64,000 nt of DNA from Olavius algarvensis spirochete endosymbiont (GTDB taxonomy: Bacteria > Spirochaetota > Spirochaetia > DSM-2461), in assembly GCA_900608495.1 (NCBI GenBank), contig UWYT01000139.1:1-64000 (forward strand), in the 5' to 3' direction. Each line of letters begins with the position of its first letter. Position 1 is the stretch's first letter. A program made the position numbers and the translations under genes. The notes beneath the pieces are model-generated. The model was given only the letters and a program-made list of their open reading frames with translations. It was not told the origin of the DNA and searched no databases. Shown here piece after piece: positions 61,899 through 64,000 of the stretch.

Positions 61899-64000
61899 AT
61901 GAGCACCAAATTTACGGAGGAAAAATTAGAACTTGCAATCATCGAGCTTCTGGAAGTTGAAGGCTACGAGCACGTTCTTGGACAAACTATAGCAAGGGAA
62001 CCTAATGAGGTTCTGATCAAGGAAGATTTAAAGGCATACCTGTTTAATCGGTATGCGGCCGATAACATTACCTCGAGCGAGGTTGAGTCTGTTGTCCGTA
62101 AGCTGGAGGTTTTTTCCGCGTCAGATCTTTACGAAAGCAACAAGGCCATCATGAAGATGGTCTCTGATGGCTTCCTGTTGAAGCGTGAAGACCGCAGCAA
62201 GAAAGATCTTTATATCCAGTTGCTGGACTATCGGGATCTTACTGAACTGCGTGAGCCGAAGCCGACAGAGGTTGAAACCGTCGTTGCCGAGGAAGTTGCT
62301 CCTTACAATACCACCCACAACATCTACAAGGTGGTGAATCAGTTCGAAATCCTTGGATATGAAAAACGGATACCGGACGGCATCATATACATCAATGGTT
62401 TGCCCTTAGTTGTTTTTGAATTCAAAAGCGCCATTCGTGAAGAGGCAACCATCCAAGATGCCTATGTTCAGCTGACAACCCGGTACCGCCGGGATATTCC
62501 GGAGCTGTTTAAATACAATGCGATTTGCGTGATCAGCGATGGTGTCAATAACAAGGCCGGTTCTTTCTTTGCCCCGTATGAGTTTTTCTATGCGTGGCGC
62601 AAAACCGATGGCGCAGACCTTGTTGAAAAAGATGGCATTGATTCCCTCTACACTATGGTCAAGGGGCTGTTCAATCTGCATCGGATCAGAGACATTATCC
62701 GAAACTTCATCTATTTCCCGGACACCTCTAAAAAGGATGAAAAAATCGTCTGTCGCTACCCTCAGTATTATGCCGCCACAAAACTTTATGAAAATATAAA
62801 GTTGCATCGCAGACCCGAGGGCGACGGTAAAGGTGGTACCCACTTTGGTGCGACCGGCTGCGGAAAAAGTTTCACCATGCTCTTTTTAACCCGGCTATTG
62901 ATGAAAAGCGTGGATTTTTCCAGCCCGACTATCGTGCTTATAACGGATCGGACTGACTTGGATGATCAGTTGTCCGGCCAGTTTACCAATGCGAAAGGCT
63001 ATGTGGGTGATGAAAGCATCATCAGCGTGGAAAGCCGTCAGCACCTTCGTGAATTACTAAAGGGGCGTAACAGCGGCGGTGTTTTCCTGACCACGATTCA
63101 TAAATTTACTGAAGATACCGAGCTGCTGACGGATCGCAGCAATGTGATTTGCATTTCAGACGAGGCTCACCGAAGCCAGGTCAATCTGGATCAGAAAGTT
63201 CGGGTTACGGAAAATGGTGTCACACGCACCTTTGGGTTTGCCAAATACCTCCATGATTCGCTTCCCAATGCAACCTATGTTGGCTTCACTGGAACGCCGA
63301 TTGATGCAACGCTGGATGTGTTTGGTGAGGTAATCGATGCCTATACCATGACGGAATCCGTCAAGGATGAGATCACTGTTCGTATCGTTTATGAAGGCCG
63401 GGCTGCAAAGGTGCTGCTGGATAACAGCAAGCTTAAGGAGATTGAAGATTACTACGCCAAGTGCGCGGAAGATGGTGCATCCGACTATCAGATTGAGGAA
63501 AGCAAGAAGGCTAATGCCCAAATGAATGCCATTCTTGGTGATCCCGACCGGATCAAGGCGCTGGCTCAGGATTTTGTTAAGCACTATGAGAATCGTGTTT
63601 CAGAAGGTTCTACTGTTAAAGGCAAGGCTATGTTTGTCAGTTCAAGCAGGCAGATTGCCTATGACTTCTACAAAGAAGTTATCGCACTGCGGCCGGAATG
63701 GGCTGAAATAAAGGTATGTGAGGAAGGTGCTGAGCTGACCGAGAAAGAGCGCAAGGAAATCAAGCCAATGGAACGGATCAAGATGATCATGACCCGTGGC
63801 AAGGATGACCCAAAAAAGCTTTACGATATTCTTGGAAACAAGGACTACCGCAAGGAACTGGACAGGCAGTTTAAAAATGGGAAATCGAATTTCAAAATAG
63901 CCATAGTCGTTGATATGTGGCTAACAGGATTTGACGTCCCATTTCTGGATACCATTTATATCGACAAGCCAATTCAGCGGCACAACCTGATTCAAACCAT
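61899..64000 (+). CDS. hsdR: Type I restriction enzyme HsdR (C-terminus cut off by window edge)
   Basis: The first 700 residues are visible and open to the edge. The nuclease site has Asp160 in RIPDG and Glu174-x-Lys176 in VVFEFKS (PD-(D/E)xK). The translocase shows Walker A GATGCGKS (317-324), DEAH (421-424) in CISDEAHRSQ, the VGFTGTPI motif III, and the second RecA domain with VVDMWLTGFDVPFLDTIYIDKP near the end. The N-terminal 100 residues differ from the usual HsdR start and may be an added helical region. The enzyme uses ATP to translocate unmodified DNA and cuts it at collision sites. It begins 3 bases after the ATPase gene. Confidence 0.95.
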   Translation, partial: MSTKFTEEKLELAIIELLEVEGYEHVLGQTIAREPNEVLIKEDLKAYLFNRYAADNITSSEVESVVRKLEVFSASDLYESNKAIMKMVSDGFLLKREDRSKKDLYIQLLDYRDLTELREPKPTEVETVVAEEVAPYNTTHNIYKVVNQFEILGYEKRIPDGIIYINGLPLVVFEFKSAIREEATIQDAYVQLTTRYRRDIPELFKYNAICVISDGVNNKAGSFFAPYEFFYAWRKTDGADLVEKDGIDSLYTMVKGLFNLHRIRDIIRNFIYFPDTSKKDEKIVCRYPQYYAATKLYENIKLHRRPEGDGKGGTHFGATGCGKSFTMLFLTRLLMKSVDFSSPTIVLITDRTDLDDQLSGQFTNAKGYVGDESIISVESRQHLRELLKGRNSGGVFLTTIHKFTEDTELLTDRSNVICISDEAHRSQVNLDQKVRVTENGVTRTFGFAKYLHDSLPNATYVGFTGTPIDATLDVFGEVIDAYTMTESVKDEITVRIVYEGRAAKVLLDNSKLKEIEDYYAKCAEDGASDYQIEESKKANAQMNAILGDPDRIKALAQDFVKHYENRVSEGSTVKGKAMFVSSSRQIAYDFYKEVIALRPEWAEIKVCEEGAELTEKERKEIKPMERIKMIMTRGKDDPKKLYDILGNKDYRKELDRQFKNGKSNFKIAIVVDMWLTGFDVPFLDTIYIDKPIQRHNLIQT

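Noticed and set aside
52608-64000. Second attachment-site copy of the ssrA 3' end, integrase or transposase
   Set aside because: None was found in the visible part of the island; the boundary claim rests on position only.
1-64000. CRISPR arrays, rRNA or tRNA genes
   Set aside because: No regularly spaced repeats or recognisable RNA gene other than ssrA were seen; tRNA absence was judged by eye and not by a scan.

Overview
The window looks like a Gram-negative (diderm) chromosome segment, most likely from a spirochaete. The evidence is gene content and order: rimP-nusA-infB-rbfA-truB-rpsO-pnp; mutS next to ompH-bamA-tamB; tgt and murJ beside an lptF/lptG pair; yebC-ruvC-ruvA-ruvB-queA. These arrangements recall Treponema/Spirochaeta genomes, but this assignment is from memory and no search was run. 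Up to about 52.6 kb nearly all genes lie on the minus strand in tightly overlapping operons; after the tmRNA gene everything is on the plus strand and has accessory character.

Region by region, as transcribed. (1) 9.98 kb down to 1: a type II secretion/pseudopilus operon (gspG, I, J, K, a core-only prepilin peptidase, gspD, E, F, an L/PilN-like and an M/PilO-like assembly protein), a TPR lipoprotein, and the start of an exported protein cut by the window edge. A likely promoter with a perfect 7-2-7 palindrome lies upstream. (2) 31 to 10.8 kb: mutS, comF, the rimP-nusA-infB-rbfA-truB translation/transcription block, rpsO-pnp-dut, a beta-propeller lipoprotein, two LptF/LptG permeases, tgt, murJ and an exported HEAT-repeat protein. 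(3) 41.6 to 31 kb: an envelope operon with a predicted outer-membrane protein, ExbB, ExbD, a TonB-like protein, TamB, BamA and OmpH/Skp. This places a proton-motive-force motor directly beside the outer-membrane assembly and lipid-transfer machinery. (4) 41.8 to 43.1 kb, plus strand: tmk, whose P-loop lacks its lysine, and a small exported protein. (5) 49.6 to 43.1 kb: two tandem signal peptidases, a decayed hemW, yebC, ruvCAB and queA. (6) 49.7 to 52.6 kb, plus strand: a membrane PEGA plus formylglycine-enzyme-like protein, smpB and ssrA (tmRNA), i.e. trans-translation genes side by side.

From the 3' end of ssrA (a classic integration site) to the window end lies what I read as a defence/restriction island. 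Its first part is scarred: two divergent paralogues of a zinc-binding protein family flank N- and C-terminal pieces of a deleted type I methylase gene, one piece fused to the start of an excisionase-like HTH gene. Its second part is an apparently intact type I restriction-modification operon (HTH gene, hsdM, hsdS, hsdR running off the right edge). Inserted between hsdS and hsdR is a three-gene cassette (HNH protein, 75-residue middle component, DUF2326-type ATPase) that matches the predicted ABC three-component conflict systems. A small gene between hsdS and the cassette is interrupted by a strongly palindromic element of about 54 bp.

The most interesting items are the ABC-3C-like cassette nested in the hsd operon, the uncharacterised zinc-protein paralogue pair, the ExbBD/TonB-TamB-BamA operon, the unusually long 23-residue acidic tmRNA tag, and the hemW relic. 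No integrase, transposase, CRISPR array, rRNA or tRNA was recognised.
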